Assembly (NCBI RefSeq): GCF_022965805.1
Contig: NW_027331265.1
Coordinates: forward strand, 36,001 to 100,000
DNA from: Primulina eburnea
Lineage: Eukaryota; Streptophyta; Magnoliopsida; Lamiales; Gesneriaceae
Length of the DNA stretch: 64,000 nucleotides
Reading direction: 5' to 3'
How positions within the stretch are numbered: position 1 is the stretch's first letter; each line of letters begins with the position of its first letter. The notes below the pieces were generated by a model. That model did not search any database. It saw only the letters and a list, made by a program, of their open reading frames with translations, and was not told where the DNA came from. A program made the translations under genes and the position numbers. Positions 63,478-64,000 of the stretch are shown here, piece after piece.

Positions 63478-64000
63478 TTCTCAGACATACACATACAGAG
63501 CGTAATTTCTCTTCTCCCACAACACAAGATCTACTGTAAATCTCTCTGACCAGTCCACCTCTTCCCTCTTAAAAAAAGTGGTGAAACGTCATCTCAGATT
63601 TGGGAATTAGGGCTTTTCGAATGATTGTACGGCGCGCTTCAAGTGGGATGCCACCTTTTTTATTATTGCTCATAGATTTGCGCGCACACAAACACACATA
63701 TATAGATAAATAAATAAATAAATAAATATATATATATATATATATATATGTATATGTGATATAGAAATTATTTATTTAGTTAATATTGTTTATTATATTT
63801 ATCTACTGATATATATAGTAAAACATTATTTATTTGCACATATAATAAAAATTAGAATACTTGAATTATAGCCTAGAACGAGTCCACATACGTCGATGAA
63901 TTATTTTCTTGAAACCAATAATATTTGTAATTCATTTATATTCCATATATATTTTATTTTATATGTGAAATATATTGTATGCAATATAAAATATATTGTC
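63478..64000. other. VQ-gene 5' region
   Basis: The leader and promoter of the minus-strand VQ gene, then AT-rich sequence with a (TA)n tract at about 63725-63750. No TATA box could be assigned. Confidence 0.45.

Overview
This is a piece of plant nuclear genome. The evidence is AT-rich intergenic DNA, intron-rich genes with canonical plant splice sites, plant-only families (GRF transcription factor with a miR396 site, plastid ribosomal protein PSRP6, plant ITPK, VQ protein), tRNA-derived SINEs, and a Tekay-type chromovirus with a tRNA-Met primer-binding site. A eudicot, probably an asterid, fits best. A Lamiales assignment is only an impression from the repeats and protein style.

Layout. 1-3533: 3' part of a PIF/Harbinger DNA transposon with a transposase gene (intact D-D-E) and a truncated Myb/SANT partner. 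5400-8008: a SINE with a 16-bp target duplication, then a two-uORF leader and a four-exon growth-regulating factor. 11833-12159: single-exon PSRP6. 14383-18910 (minus): ten-exon inositol-tetrakisphosphate kinase. 20000-36350: a nest of repeats. A solo LTR (24621-34012, minus, TSD GATAT) is split by a very young Ty3/gypsy element (26313-33881, TSD TCGAT, two 1450-bp LTRs differing at about three sites), and a second solo LTR follows (34490-36347). 37100-43904: a five-KH-domain RNA-binding protein with an inferred long 5'-UTR intron. 44872-49043 (minus): seven-exon amino acid permease. 54333-58455: eleven-exon xylulose kinase. 62455-63477 (minus): HAIKU1-like VQ protein. The genes look like independent housekeeping or developmental loci; no gene cluster is evident.

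The most unusual signals are in the repeats. First, at least three different LTRs, and two weaker remnants, each carry a cluster of short GC-rich palindromes upstream of the promoter, and each cluster uses its own unrelated palindrome sequence. Second, about ten copies of a roughly 180-bp MITE-like element have a GTGAGAC-GTCTCAC palindrome near both ends, and five are bounded by perfect 9-bp target duplications. Third, a separate 172-bp foldback element with very strong palindromes lies in an amino acid permease intron. Three of the five multi-exon genes resolved from end to end also appear to contain one GC-AG intron each.

Exon boundaries were worked out by hand from reading frame, splice consensus and family alignment from memory. 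Summed exon lengths are divisible by three in every multi-exon gene, which supports the models, but no search or transcript data were available.
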